Of a DNA stretch of 64,000 bases, positions 8,473 to 17,007 are shown one piece after another. Position 1 is the first letter of the stretch. The number at the start of each line of letters is the position of its first letter. Below the pieces are notes generated by a model that saw nothing but the letters and a program-made list of their open reading frames with translations, was not told where the DNA came from and made no database searches. The stretch is from Candidatus Poribacteria bacterium (GTDB lineage: Bacteria; Poribacteria; WGA-4E; UBA9662), in assembly GCA_012963885.1 (NCBI GenBank), contig DTUY01000218.1, positions 82,440 to 146,439 of the forward strand, in the 5' to 3' direction. Both the position numbers and the translations under genes were made by a program.

Positions 8473-10173
8473 TTACGAACCATGATAAGGGACCAAAAAC
8501 GAAAGCTGTAAAGCTGTAGACAATGCTATCAATTTTTTGCGATTCTCGTGAACTGTCCGAAAGAGTTCTTCTTTTAGACAGTACTTGGATACAAACTCCC
8601 AATCCTCTCTTGGCCAGATTTGTTGGTTGTTTTTCAAAATTTTCAGTTGGATACCGTCTCCAACTCTTTTTCTTTCTTTGTATAAGGAATGACGCTCACT
8701 AGCGGGAGAAAAAATATATCTGATGAGAGTAGATGATTCCTTGGTTATACGTTTTGACTGTATTTCTCTGTCAAATTTAAGGTTCAAATCATGTTGTTCC
8801 TTCAAGTGTCCAGTCCAAGCGATATGCCTTGTTTTTTCCGCGCTAAAGTTGTTCGCCATACATATTAGGAAAACAGCACATACTGTGTAACTCTCGAATG
8901 ATTTAGATTGGTTACGGCGACTGAGAAGTGACAGAACAATCACAAATCCAACAATCAGAATAAGCGTCACGCTTTGATAATAGTATCCTCCTCTCCAAAT
9001 GTCAGGCCAGGCAAGTGGATTATGACGCAAAAAAAGAAGCATAGTCATGAACACACAGAAAGCTAGTCCGGTCACAAGTATTGTCACTAACGCAATCATA
9101 CCCGTTAAATCCTGTCTAGAATTTCTATTGGTACTAGAGGAACTATCGGCTACTTTCTTGATGCATAATAGAACTAATAGAATGTATGAAACTAATGTAA
9201 TCATCCATGACAGCAAGTTACCGTCCAAGATGTTCCCAAAGACCATCTGAATCTGTAGCACCACCAATTTTAGTCCAGTCCACATACCTCCAATGTATGA
9301 AGAAAGATCCAGTTGCAGAAAAAAACTTAAGGAAGACCAACCACGGTCAGGGTAGTTTCCCCTAACGGACTTGATGATGTAGGGACATAAGCTGTAATCC
9401 CAATAAAGATAGAAACAGAAAGCTAACGTGAAGGATAAGGCAAATAATAGAATGCGCCAGTGGGCTTGTTTGTATGACAGGCGAATAATTGCCATTAAAA
9501 GACTCAAGCCGATTAACCACAAGCCGATAAGGACTCCTTGCTTATCTGTGATAAATGATAAAAAGATACCTAGAGGTAATAGGATATATAGGGCTATATT
9601 TTGCGGCTTAGCAGATGCTTTGAGACATCTGATGAAATATAGTATCCAAAGTGAAGCCCAGAACGCGGTAACGGTCTTACCACATCGAAAGTAAACTTTC
9701 TGCATGGCGAGCATCTGCGTTGAAAGAGGAAAGAGCATAGCCAATACCAAACAAGACTTCGGATTAAATTCAGCCAAAAACTCCCTAGTAATGAAATAGA
9801 GCATAATTCCAGTTAGAATAGTAAATGTTATTTGGGTAATACTGCGAAAGCCGTATGAAAAGATAGTGATTCTATTTGCCAGTAGCACCATTTGAGCATC
9901 AATGTACTCAAAGACATAACCCAATTCTCTCGCCTGATAGTTGTTCCAGTCAGTGTGTCTTGGATCAAAGAACTTTTTAATCTCACCCCAAAATCCTTCA
10001 GTAGATGGATTCCCGTAAAACACCAGAAAGGATTCAGTTTCATTGTGTATCATGGGCCGAGTGTTAATTATGTTGGTTATCCAGGTTATCACCAAAATTA
10101 TTAGGACCAACTCGGTCAGAACTTGAGGTCTTCTAATGAACTTCCCTCTTAAATTTTGTATGATTGTGTTCAT
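8473..10173 (-). CDS. Polytopic membrane protein, possibly GT-C-like
   Basis: This 566-residue protein has about ten or eleven hydrophobic helices, beginning at residues 19-36 (LTELVLIILVITWITNII). A long extracytoplasmic loop after helix 1 contains HTDWNNYQARELGYVFEYID. Acidic residues in that first loop are typical of GT-C glycosyltransferases that use lipid-linked sugars, but I see no diagnostic motif, so this is only a possibility. A soluble tail of about 130 residues follows the last helices. The start is ATG at 10173 with a poor ribosome binding site. It is isolated, with more than 280 bases on both sides. No family is recognised with certainty. Confidence 0.7.
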   Translation of the reverse strand: MNTIIQNLRGKFIRRPQVLTELVLIILVITWITNIINTRPMIHNETESFLVFYGNPSTEGFWGEIKKFFDPRHTDWNNYQARELGYVFEYIDAQMVLLANRITIFSYGFRSITQITFTILTGIMLYFITREFLAEFNPKSCLVLAMLFPLSTQMLAMQKVYFRCGKTVTAFWASLWILYFIRCLKASAKPQNIALYILLPLGIFLSFITDKQGVLIGLWLIGLSLLMAIIRLSYKQAHWRILLFALSFTLAFCFYLYWDYSLCPYIIKSVRGNYPDRGWSSLSFFLQLDLSSYIGGMWTGLKLVVLQIQMVFGNILDGNLLSWMITLVSYILLVLLCIKKVADSSSSTNRNSRQDLTGMIALVTILVTGLAFCVFMTMLLFLRHNPLAWPDIWRGGYYYQSVTLILIVGFVIVLSLLSRRNQSKSFESYTVCAVFLICMANNFSAEKTRHIAWTGHLKEQHDLNLKFDREIQSKRITKESSTLIRYIFSPASERHSLYKERKRVGDGIQLKILKNNQQIWPREDWEFVSKYCLKEELFRTVHENRKKLIALSTALQLSFLVPYHGS

Positions 10174-10599
10174 CCGATATTTTTTATTAAATACATTTAA
10201 TGAGAGGAAGATAAATATTGATAAGAATGATCAAGAATAGCGCAATTATATGTTGACAAAGAACGAACAACAGCTTCTTTACCAGTTGTCTGTAACATTT
10301 AAGATTCCTCCCTTTGACTTCACTGATTGCTGATTAACATACTCAACCAAAAGATACAATACTGTTGAGGTGAAAGTGTATGAAGTATTTACTATCTTTA
10401 ATGAATTTGGGATCTAAATCATATGGATTTTCATCGTATTGACAATACTTGTACCAAACTTGCTTCTCTACAATTGAAGTAGATAACAAGCTAAAAAAAC
10501 TGTTAAAATATATAGTAAAAGTTTGTCAATTTATTATGTGAATGTCATTGAACACATACAGTAATTTTGAATCCATAGTCTGATTAAGGAGTAATTACC
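10174..10599. other. Divergent intergenic region
   Basis: A 426-base AT-rich gap sits between the leftward membrane-protein gene and the rightward PhyH gene. TTGACA strings occur at about 10253 and 10439, but neither has a convincing -10 box at proper spacing. No coding or RNA element was recognised. Confidence 0.45.
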
Positions 10600-11583
10600 A
10601 TGCCTTTAACCAAAGAACAACTGGATCAGTTTTACCGAGATGGTTTTATTATTGTAGATGATGTCTTTGACAAAAAAGATGTCGAAGCGGCCTTTATAGA
10701 AATGGAAAAAATCTTTTATGGTGAAAGTTTTAAGGAGTATCTCGCCAGGTCCGATAAAAATGGTATAGCTAAACCTGTTGAACCCAAAACAACAGGGGCG
10801 GTCTCTCATTATGGTGCGACACAATATGGCCGTCCTCAGTTTCCAACTGGAATTGAAGCCTTAGATCGGCTGATTGAGAATGATGATTGGCTTGATATGT
10901 ATGAACAATGTTTGGGGACACAAGACTTGAGTTACTGTAATGGGCATCTGTTTCTACGATCTGGACCAACCGACAAAAGGCATGCCGAGCATTCATGGCA
11001 AGGATACCACATTGACAATGCGACAAACACTTTTTTACCACCGCATAGAGAAACGGGTCTGTATAATTACGTGAACTCCAGTATTTATCTCCATGACGTA
11101 CCTGAGGATTGTGCCCCAATGAAAATTATCCCTGGCAGCCATCGTCAAATTATGGATTTGTTACCTAAACTTATTCGTGATGGGAATTGGGTTGGTCGCG
11201 GAGAAATTAAGGATATTCGAAAAGTTCCTGAATTTGCCTTGCCTGTTCCTGCTACAGGCAAGGTGGGAAGCGTTCGATTCAATAGTTCTTTCGGTGTACA
11301 TGCTGCGATTCCGTTCGAAAACAAACGAAGGCAAAGAGGATACTCGACGTTTTCGTTCTGCAGAGCGGATACCAGCCAATGGATAAAGTTATCAAACTTG
11401 TGGCGTGAACAGGAATTCTCCGTTCCTTTTTGGAAAAATACTACTCCAAGGGTTCGTTCTTTGTTTGGTTGGCCTAAACCAGGACATCCGTATTATACGG
11501 CTGAAACACTTAATCTATTGGGTGAGTGGTATCCGGGAATAGATTTAACTCCTTATCAGGATCAGTTACGTACTGGAGAATGA
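10600..11583 (+). CDS. Phytanoyl-CoA dioxygenase (PhyH) family protein
   Basis: A 327-residue non-haem iron/2-oxoglutarate oxygenase. The facial triad is visible: HxD in WQGYHIDNATN (H137, D139), distal histidine in FGVHAAIP (H234), and a following basic run ENKRRQRGY likely holding the 2-oxoglutarate arginine. Other fold landmarks are the N-terminal FYRDGFIIVDDVF and APMKIIPGSHRQI. It starts at ATG 10600 after AAGGAGTAATT. It is a single gene with no close partner. The substrate is unknown; the tyrosine- and tryptophan-rich active-site region and the C-terminal extension distinguish it from the other PhyH copies here. Confidence 0.9.
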   Translation: MPLTKEQLDQFYRDGFIIVDDVFDKKDVEAAFIEMEKIFYGESFKEYLARSDKNGIAKPVEPKTTGAVSHYGATQYGRPQFPTGIEALDRLIENDDWLDMYEQCLGTQDLSYCNGHLFLRSGPTDKRHAEHSWQGYHIDNATNTFLPPHRETGLYNYVNSSIYLHDVPEDCAPMKIIPGSHRQIMDLLPKLIRDGNWVGRGEIKDIRKVPEFALPVPATGKVGSVRFNSSFGVHAAIPFENKRRQRGYSTFSFCRADTSQWIKLSNLWREQEFSVPFWKNTTPRVRSLFGWPKPGHPYYTAETLNLLGEWYPGIDLTPYQDQLRTGE

Positions 11584-11954
11584 TTCACCATCTAAAGTGA
11601 TTTCCATTGGCCTGATTACACCCATAACAAACTAATAAGGGAATAATTTCTGAAGAATCCAAGGAACTTTCGTCTCTTCGGCATATGCTGATGGAGTATG
11701 CCACCATTGTTGCTTACGTCCGACATTATCAGGATCGGTTGCTAGGAACTACTGACACTCTGTAATAAATATGGATGTCGCTGGCTCAACGGAAACGATC
11801 GGCCAAGATTTTATGGAGAAGGGACTACTAGTTTCTATTACGGAACAGCCGGGAGCAGTATTAATCGTCTACGAACGTCTCGAATGAGATTAAACCAGCG
11901 AGACTTCATTAGCTCTCCAGTGTGACACATTATATTAGGCTGATCAGACGCAGG
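11584..11954. other. Intergenic region with small degenerate frames
   Basis: Two short plus-strand frames look coding-like. The first spans about 11650-11765 (SSLRHMLMEYATIVAYVRHY, no good start, ends TAA). The second is 11771-11887, a 38-residue frame containing DFMEKGLLVSITEQPGAVL. Neither has a ribosome binding site. They may be remnants of one decayed gene. Nothing else was recognised. Confidence 0.3.
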
Positions 11955-13133
11955 TTAAGCTCGCAGATCTTTTGTCTCTACTGCTAGTCCCGAAAAAGTG
12001 TTTTTTTCGAGAACCAGTTCGGTAACCTTTTGACCAATTTGGAGTCCGATACGTTCAGCTGGTTCTCGTGTTTCAATGATCTGATTCTTCAGCAACATGA
12101 TGGAACGAGTTTCACCTTGGATATCAATACCGATTTTTCCGCTATTAATAATTTGGTTGTCTCCCAGTAGATTGCGGTGAGGACAGCGTTCTTCATTCGG
12201 CTCGTTGCGAAAGATGACCCCCACTTCACCGTTTCCTTCGATCCGGTTTTTTCGGATAATATTGTCAGTGTCCCGATGACCGATAGAAACGCCGAACTGG
12301 AGGTTGTTGAAGATCCGATTCTTTTCGACCATACTATGCTTAACACCCCAACAGAAAAAGAGCCCGATTCGGTTACCTTCTAGGTGATTTTGGCGAATGA
12401 TTGGTCGCAGCGAACCTGAACCGGGATGTAACCCCAGATCAGCGTTGTTCCTGCTGAGACAATTGGTCACAGTCACATCATGGCAAATCTGCCAGGAGAT
12501 ACCATCGCCATTATAATTCCGCGTTTCGACATTTTTGATATGAATGCTTTGACAGTTTTGCAGGAAAATACAGCCGGCATAGTTCCCATCCAGATGCTGG
12601 TTTTGAGACCTGTTTCCATCGAGAACAAGGTCGCAGATTTCCAGATTGTGAATATGTTCGCCAGTTAGGATGGGAAACAGCGTGGCGATCTGAGCTTGAT
12701 GGTCGGTCCAGAAATTCTTCTCCAGTGGTTCATCAAGCCAAAACCGATTTTCCTGTCTGGCTACCAGTGTTCGCTTAATGACGTTATATCCATTATGATT
12801 GGGCGCCTCGGCTTTCAGGCAGACACCATACCCCACCTCAAAACCGTCGCTGTTGACTAGCGTCACATGATCTTCGTACCAATCTGCATCAGCAACCAGA
12901 GTTGTCTGGACAGAAGGATTCTTGATCAGTACTGTTTCGGTGCCGCTGCCCTGAATGCGGATATTGTTTCTCAAGTAGATGGCATTGTCGAGTTGATATT
13001 GACCGGGCAGGATCTTCAGCGTTCCACCACCCAGTGCTGCTAGATAATCGACCCCAGCCTGAATGGCACGATTATCTTGGCCATTGATCTCAGCACCGCT
13101 GGTGCCAACTGTAATGGAAAGCGAATGTTCCAT
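11955..13133 (-). CDS. Right-handed parallel beta-helix repeat protein
   Basis: A beta-helix protein of the pectate-lyase-like/NosD type with PbH1 repeats. The coil pattern is visible from about residue 150 on: HIKNVETRNYNGDGIS, DVTVTNCLSRNNADLGLH, RPIIRQNHLEGNRIGLF, NIIRKNRIEGNGEVGV, RSIMLLKNQIIET. The N-terminal part (DNRAIQAGVDYLAALGGGTL, ILPGQYQLDNAIYLRNNIRI) matches the cap and first coils of pectate-lyase-superfamily proteins. I place the start at ATG 13133, directly after AAAAAAGGAGTC, rather than the in-frame TTG at 13151. No signal peptide is evident, so it may be cytoplasmic or exported by an unrecognised route. It probably binds or cleaves a polysaccharide. Confidence 0.85.
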   Translation of the reverse strand: MEHSLSITVGTSGAEINGQDNRAIQAGVDYLAALGGGTLKILPGQYQLDNAIYLRNNIRIQGSGTETVLIKNPSVQTTLVADADWYEDHVTLVNSDGFEVGYGVCLKAEAPNHNGYNVIKRTLVARQENRFWLDEPLEKNFWTDHQAQIATLFPILTGEHIHNLEICDLVLDGNRSQNQHLDGNYAGCIFLQNCQSIHIKNVETRNYNGDGISWQICHDVTVTNCLSRNNADLGLHPGSGSLRPIIRQNHLEGNRIGLFFCWGVKHSMVEKNRIFNNLQFGVSIGHRDTDNIIRKNRIEGNGEVGVIFRNEPNEERCPHRNLLGDNQIINSGKIGIDIQGETRSIMLLKNQIIETREPAERIGLQIGQKVTELVLEKNTFSGLAVETKDLRA

Positions 13134-13227
13134 GCTGACTCCTTTTTTCAATGAGCGTTTTCTGCCGTCTCAACCGATAGGAAGTGAGAAAGAGACAACA
13201 AACCAAAAAACTCTGCTATATTTAGCA

Positions 13228-13623
13228 CTACCAAAAACTCTGTTTCAGATGAACCAACCAGAGACCGAGACAAAGTAGAATGAGGATGGAAGCGATAATT
13301 CTCTGTTTGACCAAAGAAACAGCCTCCCATATTTTCTGAGTATATTCTGGTAGAAACGCGCTCAGAATCGCTAATCCAAATAACAGAAATGAAAAAGGAT
13401 GATATCGCCAAGCGGTTGAAAACTCTCCTTGGAAAATTGCCAAGCAGGCACGCGTCATACCACACCCGGGACATGGTATGCTTGTCACACTCTTAAAAAC
13501 GCAGGGCAAGAAATGGACTGTCTCAAATGCCTGACCTGAAAGTCGAATATATATGCCTGCAAGAACAAGCAACATTAGAAACATTTTAGCCAACAGCATG
13601 GGATTAAGTGTCTGTTTTAACAT
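13228..13623 (-). CDS. DUF2752 membrane protein
   Basis: A 131-residue protein with about four hydrophobic segments and the DUF2752 hallmark CPGCGMTRAC (residues 51-60), whose three cysteines may bind metal or act in redox chemistry. The family has no settled function. Its start overlaps the end of the upstream DUF4234 gene by 20 bases, so the two are translationally coupled. DUF2752 genes commonly pair with small membrane proteins of this kind. The family call is confident. Confidence 0.88.
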   Translation of the reverse strand: MLKQTLNPMLLAKMFLMLLVLAGIYIRLSGQAFETVHFLPCVFKSVTSIPCPGCGMTRACLAIFQGEFSTAWRYHPFSFLLFGLAILSAFLPEYTQKIWEAVSLVKQRIIASILILLCLGLWLVHLKQSFW

Positions 13624-14002
13624 AGAACCTGTTGATTTCGGCTTGCTGAATCGCCATTGACACGATGCTTAAACCAATTAGTGTCAGGATCAGGCATATC
13701 GTGGCAACATTGTTAACCATTAGGTTATTCTGTTCTTGAATTTCGACGATGCCTCGTGCCATTTTGTACTCGTTATATACTCCGTAAATACCGCACGTTA
13801 TAATGCTCAGTAAGAACCACATACCGAAAGTATATTCACGTCTGTTTAACCAAAAATTCAGGACTTTCATCTGTTTGTATTGCCAAACAAGTCCATAAAT
13901 ACCACAGGTGATTATGGAAAGAAGAACGGCAATCCCAATGTTCATTCTTGGTTTTGCGCTAAGGTGCTCCTCCCATCTGGGTGGAGCACTATCATCGTTC
14001 AT
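13604..14002 (-). CDS. DUF4234 membrane protein
   Basis: A small membrane protein of the DUF4234 family. It contains an internal duplication: LLSIITCGIYGLVW near residue 24 and LLSIITCGIYGVYN about 37 residues later, each a membrane helix ending in a CGIYG turn. A third hydrophobic stretch lies in CLILTLIGLSIVSMAI. I prefer the ATG at 14002 (AAGGGTG nine bases upstream) over an in-frame GTG at 14014 that overlaps this ribosome binding site. It is upstream of and overlaps the DUF2752 gene. Function unknown. Confidence 0.85.
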   Translation of the reverse strand: MNDDSAPPRWEEHLSAKPRMNIGIAVLLSIITCGIYGLVWQYKQMKVLNFWLNRREYTFGMWFLLSIITCGIYGVYNEYKMARGIVEIQEQNNLMVNNVATICLILTLIGLSIVSMAIQQAEINRFYVKTDT

Positions 14003-14467
14003 GTTATTATTCACCCTTAGACAGATTGAAGTTACTGCTAGGGTTTATTCATTAAAACGTGAGTCTCGACATCTTATAATTACATGAAAGTGAGAATTAG
14101 CAAATCTTGCAGGGAAATTTAACTATGAGCGTAGAAATTTAATTTGAGTGACAATTAGTCTGGCACCCACTATTTGTTATCTGCATATGATGAGAGACAA
14201 CAATTTAAGATCAGGAGAATTTTAGCGATAAAAAGATGTTCCTAATCTTATTTAGTTATGGTTGTCTATCTAGACTGTTTACACTAATTGATCGGTCTTT
14301 CTTAATGTATCAGAGTATGATATATTGTAATAAATTGGAGTTCGACTATAGATCTTCCATGACCTGGCGAAATTTGGGATTGAGATGGTTGTGTTGATCA
14401 TAAGCAAGCAAGTTGAGTCTTGATAGGGACTTTAATCCTAACTTATAATTGTTGGAAAAGTTTGTAA
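14003..14467. other. Divergent intergenic region
   Basis: About 465 bases separate the leftward DUF4234/DUF2752 pair from the rightward glycosidase-like gene. The sequence is AT-rich with no convincing paired -35/-10 boxes, hairpin terminator or coding frame. It presumably contains both promoters. Confidence 0.4.
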
Positions 14468-16810
14468 ATGTATGTGTCAAAGCTCTTTTTTTATGTTGCT
14501 ACTTATCTTGTATACAGTATGTTTGTCGGTTCGGATATTATCGCTCCAGAGGTTAATCGGGAAGATAAATTAAACCAGCAGCAGGATACTCCCTTTATTG
14601 TTTATGCACGTGATTATATGCAACCTTGTTTTGCTGATTATGTGCCCCATCGGGCTGAAATAGAAAGCTCATTTACTGTGGGGGTAGCTCAGAACGAGTA
14701 TGAACCGATACAGGTAGGCATTTATGTCCCGTCACAACGTAAATATCCTTTGAGAAACGTTAGCCTGACAATCCACAGTAACATACAGTATGAGATAGGG
14801 TGTTTGTATTATTTGGAAACTGCTCGTTCAAGACAACTTGACCAAGGTCAGGTCTATGAAGGAAGGCGACCCGCCATGCCTGTATACCTGATACCTAAAA
14901 ATAGAATAAATAAAATCGAACCGGGTCGTTCCGCTGCTTTCTGGATTACATTCCATCCGGATGCTACTGTACAACCAGGGCAGTATGAAATACCGACAAC
15001 CATCTCAGTTGAAGGCGAAAAACCAAGGACATTTTCTCTGCATCTAACAGTGCATTCTCTCATTTTGCCTCGCCCAGATGCGGCCTTTGGATGCTATTAC
15101 AGAATCGACCGTATTGCTGGATGTGATGTGCCAGTGGAAATTGAGGTTCCTTATCGCGGCAGAAAATATCAAGAAATGTATGCTCTGGACATGGCCAAAC
15201 ATGGTCACAATACGGTACAAATCACTTCATTCTTTCCCGGGTTTGGCACTGATAGCTACCAACAGTCTGGACGTGCCAAACCACCATCATGGTATCATCC
15301 CTGGTTGACGCTGATGGATGAATCCGATTTTACAGATGATGGTTTGATAGATCCCATCAGATTCATCGAAGAACAACTTGAAATTTATAAACAAGTGGGG
15401 TTAATCAGCCTAGATATTCCTATTTGGACTGTATCTGAGGGTAGTAGTAACAGGAAGGCTTTTGTTGCTGATACCCTGCGTCGAATAGTTATTGACAAAA
15501 AATATCCAGAGATATTGTTGTATCAGCGGGATGAACCTCCAGTTTGGCCCGATGAAACTTTTTCCAAGGAAGAAATTGAACATGTTAAACAGTTCAAGAA
15601 ACTGGGAAATTGTCGCGGCGTTGCGGCCATGGGCGGATCTGCCGTTCTGGCTTGGGGACATCTGCATGATGTTTGGATTGTATATGGTGGCAGAATAACT
15701 CCGGAGATGGTTGCTGAAGCTGAAAGGCAAGGGGCAGAGGTCTGGACTTATCTCCACGATCTCCGTATTACCAATCCATTAGCACATCGCTACTTTGCCG
15801 GACTGTATACTTGGGGGTTGAGATTAAACGGGAATCTGGTTTACTGTTATCAACATGGTGAGGTTGGTCAACCCCATCCTGTCTGGTTATCCGACCAGCA
15901 TCGACCATCCAAAGAGCAAATTTTAGGCTTAGTTATACCCAGTCAAAATGGACCAATTCCTGGTGTGGGTTACGAAGGCCGACGAGAAGGGATCGACGAT
16001 TATCGTTATTTGCAATTACTGGAGTCAAGAATAACAGTCGCGTCTTTAAACTCTCCGATTAGAAACGAAGCGGAAAAATGGTTGACAGAGCTGAGAGAGA
16101 GAATCGTTCAATCTGCGATTGATGGCAAGTTGTTTAACCACGTCACAGTTTGGGATTTAGATTGGCTAAATCCTAGCCCTGACCTATTCCCTCATGACTA
16201 TTACCAGATCAGACAGAAAACCCTACAGTACATCTCTCAGTTGGAGTATGTCTGCGAGGAAGATAGTACCGCGCAGATGCTTGGCTCAAGATCCTTTCCT
16301 GTTAGTGGGTTGGAAGGTACAGATTATGAAGATGAAAGTATCACCACCTGTATTCAAGCAATCGAAAACGGGGCTGTTGAATCAAAGAGATCTGCTGCCT
16401 GTGCCTTAGCTCTACGGAACTTTGGAACGGAGGAGGCACTGGAAGCGTTGGTATTAATGCTTGACTTTCCTGACGTACGCATACCGGCAATTCGGGCCAT
16501 TCGATCCATGGGGGTACAGGCTATATCAGCGATGCCTGCAGTCGGCCGGTTACTGCAAAATACAGATCCCTTTATTCGAGCGCATGCTTTGCTAACACTA
16601 GAAGCGATAGGAATGAAGGCGGCTGAAGGTCTCATTAGAGGTCTAAAAGATCCTTTTCCTATGAATGCTTATTTGGCTGCTGTTTGTTTGGGCAGACAAG
16701 GAGAAGTAGCTATTCAAGCTCTACCTGCACTGCGTAATAATCTTAAATCTCCGATATATCTGATCCGTCAAGGGGCTAATAAAGCCATTCAGCAAATTGA
16801 CAAAAAATAG
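14468..16810 (+). CDS. Exported glycoside-hydrolase-like (DUF4091/GH123-type) protein with HEAT repeats
   Basis: This 780-residue protein starts with a hydrophobic leader (residues 1-20, MYVSKLFFYVATYLVYSMFV). An N-terminal beta-sandwich (about 40-205) contains VGVAQNEYEPIQVGIYVPS and QYEIPTTISVEGEKP, a pattern seen in front of DUF4091/GH123-like catalytic barrels. The middle (about 205-590) carries barrel-like features such as LLYQRDEPPVWP, VWIVYGGRITPEM and GLRLNGNLVYCYQ, and ends in GRREGIDDYRYLQLLE, a characteristic closing motif of DUF4091 proteins. Residues about 640-775 are HEAT-like helical repeats. It is likely an extracellular sugar hydrolase or binding protein. The start ATG 14468 has no strong ribosome binding site. 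Confidence 0.78.
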   Translation: MYVSKLFFYVATYLVYSMFVGSDIIAPEVNREDKLNQQQDTPFIVYARDYMQPCFADYVPHRAEIESSFTVGVAQNEYEPIQVGIYVPSQRKYPLRNVSLTIHSNIQYEIGCLYYLETARSRQLDQGQVYEGRRPAMPVYLIPKNRINKIEPGRSAAFWITFHPDATVQPGQYEIPTTISVEGEKPRTFSLHLTVHSLILPRPDAAFGCYYRIDRIAGCDVPVEIEVPYRGRKYQEMYALDMAKHGHNTVQITSFFPGFGTDSYQQSGRAKPPSWYHPWLTLMDESDFTDDGLIDPIRFIEEQLEIYKQVGLISLDIPIWTVSEGSSNRKAFVADTLRRIVIDKKYPEILLYQRDEPPVWPDETFSKEEIEHVKQFKKLGNCRGVAAMGGSAVLAWGHLHDVWIVYGGRITPEMVAEAERQGAEVWTYLHDLRITNPLAHRYFAGLYTWGLRLNGNLVYCYQHGEVGQPHPVWLSDQHRPSKEQILGLVIPSQNGPIPGVGYEGRREGIDDYRYLQLLESRITVASLNSPIRNEAEKWLTELRERIVQSAIDGKLFNHVTVWDLDWLNPSPDLFPHDYYQIRQKTLQYISQLEYVCEEDSTAQMLGSRSFPVSGLEGTDYEDESITTCIQAIENGAVESKRSAACALALRNFGTEEALEALVLMLDFPDVRIPAIRAIRSMGVQAISAMPAVGRLLQNTDPFIRAHALLTLEAIGMKAAEGLIRGLKDPFPMNAYLAAVCLGRQGEVAIQALPALRNNLKSPIYLIRQGANKAIQQIDKK

Positions 16811-17007
16811 TAGCTACACTTCTAGAACCTAATGAAATCAAGACGGGATACTTGGTGAAAAACACTTGTTACCATATTTTAAAATATGTTACTTTCTCCC
16901 GTTTGTCTTAAGGATAAGTTGTCTAATATAAAGCAACATGGACTGGAAGTTTGGTTTTTATTAAATATGGTCGTCTGTATTCGCTTTTTTTTCATAAGTG
17001 TTAGAAG

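Noticed and set aside
10253..10445. TTGACA strings as -35 boxes for the PhyH gene at 10600
   Set aside because: No suitable -10 box at 16-18 bases from either; the region is AT-rich and such strings occur by chance.
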